A program made the translations under genes and the position numbers. From NCBI RefSeq assembly GCF_005405205.1, contig NZ_BJDP01000004.1:142357-206356 (forward strand): 64,000 nucleotides of DNA, in the 5' to 3' direction. Below, piece by piece: positions 63,920-64,000 of the stretch (positions are counted from its first letter, which is position 1; each line of letters starts with the position of its first letter). The notes beneath the pieces are model-generated. The model was not told the DNA's origin, did no database searches, and was given only the letters and a program-made list of their open reading frames with translations. Origin of the DNA: Enterococcus pingfangensis. Its GTDB lineage: Bacteria; Bacillota; Bacilli; Lactobacillales; Enterococcaceae.

Positions 63920-64000
63920 AGCTATCTTAATTGTCAAATTAAGTTAGACAAATCATCAATACTTACGTAACTCAAAAATACTTCCAAAGGTGTTCGATAA

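Noticed and set aside
1..64000. CRISPR arrays, rRNA, tRNA genes, insertion sequences and prophage
   Set aside because: No regular direct repeats, cloverleaf-like sequences with CCA context, transposase or phage genes were seen in reading the window.

Overview
The window is low-GC Firmicute DNA and most resembles an Enterococcus. The basis is gene content and order: spxA, mecA, coiA, pepF, spxH, a CYTH protein, relQ, nadK, an RluD-family gene and mgtE; T-box-controlled aminoacyl-tRNA synthetases; and Shine-Dalgarno sites with many GTG and TTG starts. No rRNA, tRNA, CRISPR array, insertion sequence or phage gene was seen.

Region 1 (1-6.8 kb, + strand) is the distal half of a propanediol-utilisation (pdu) microcompartment operon: eutJ (cut by the window edge), pduM, pduN, pduO, pduP, pduQ, pduF and pduW. 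Together they provide shell closure, adenosylcobalamin formation, propionaldehyde oxidation to propionyl-CoA, reduction to propanol, diol uptake, and ATP from propionyl-phosphate. Two further pdu genes, pduS and pduT, lie on the opposite strand at 18.3-20.2 kb, next to an MtnK-like sugar kinase.

Region 2 (6.8-18.2 kb) sits between the two pdu halves and looks like a dedicated vitamin B12 capture and import locus. It holds a small DUF4430 lipoprotein, a cobalamin riboswitch with an intrinsic terminator, a giant wall-exposed protein (about 1,900 residues), a second DUF4430 lipoprotein, and a complete ECF transporter (EcfT, fused double ATPase, S component). The giant protein combines a DUF4430 beta domain with three alpha/alpha-toroid modules, the two fold types that make up animal intrinsic factor and transcobalamin. 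Its signal peptide is out of frame with the body in this sequence. This is the most notable system here: AdoCbl-dependent diol catabolism is physically interleaved with a transcobalamin-like B12 scavenging system.

Region 3 (20-36.9 kb) is mixed housekeeping: a CDP-alcohol phosphatidyltransferase, a quinone reductase, a DUF368 (PopT-type) transporter, T-box-controlled archaeal-type prolyl-tRNA synthetase, a 2-hydroxyacid dehydrogenase, an aldo/keto reductase, T-box-controlled hisS with aspS, a YitT protein, an OatA-type acyltransferase, a GIY-YIG protein with TrmN6, and PlsC.

Region 4 (37-45.3 kb) is a tight sbcD-sbcC-SNF2 helicase operon followed by a convergent HAD phosphatase. Region 5 (45.3-54.6 kb) carries the Clp adaptor and regulator set spxA, mecA and spxH with coiA, pepF, a CYTH protein, relQ, nadK and an RluD-family pseudouridine synthase. 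Region 6 (54.7-64 kb) has mgtE, a degenerate Nudix protein, cutC, rlmA, a structured RNA candidate ahead of trmL, a histidine phosphatase, recD2, a diacylglycerol kinase and one unrecognised small gene.
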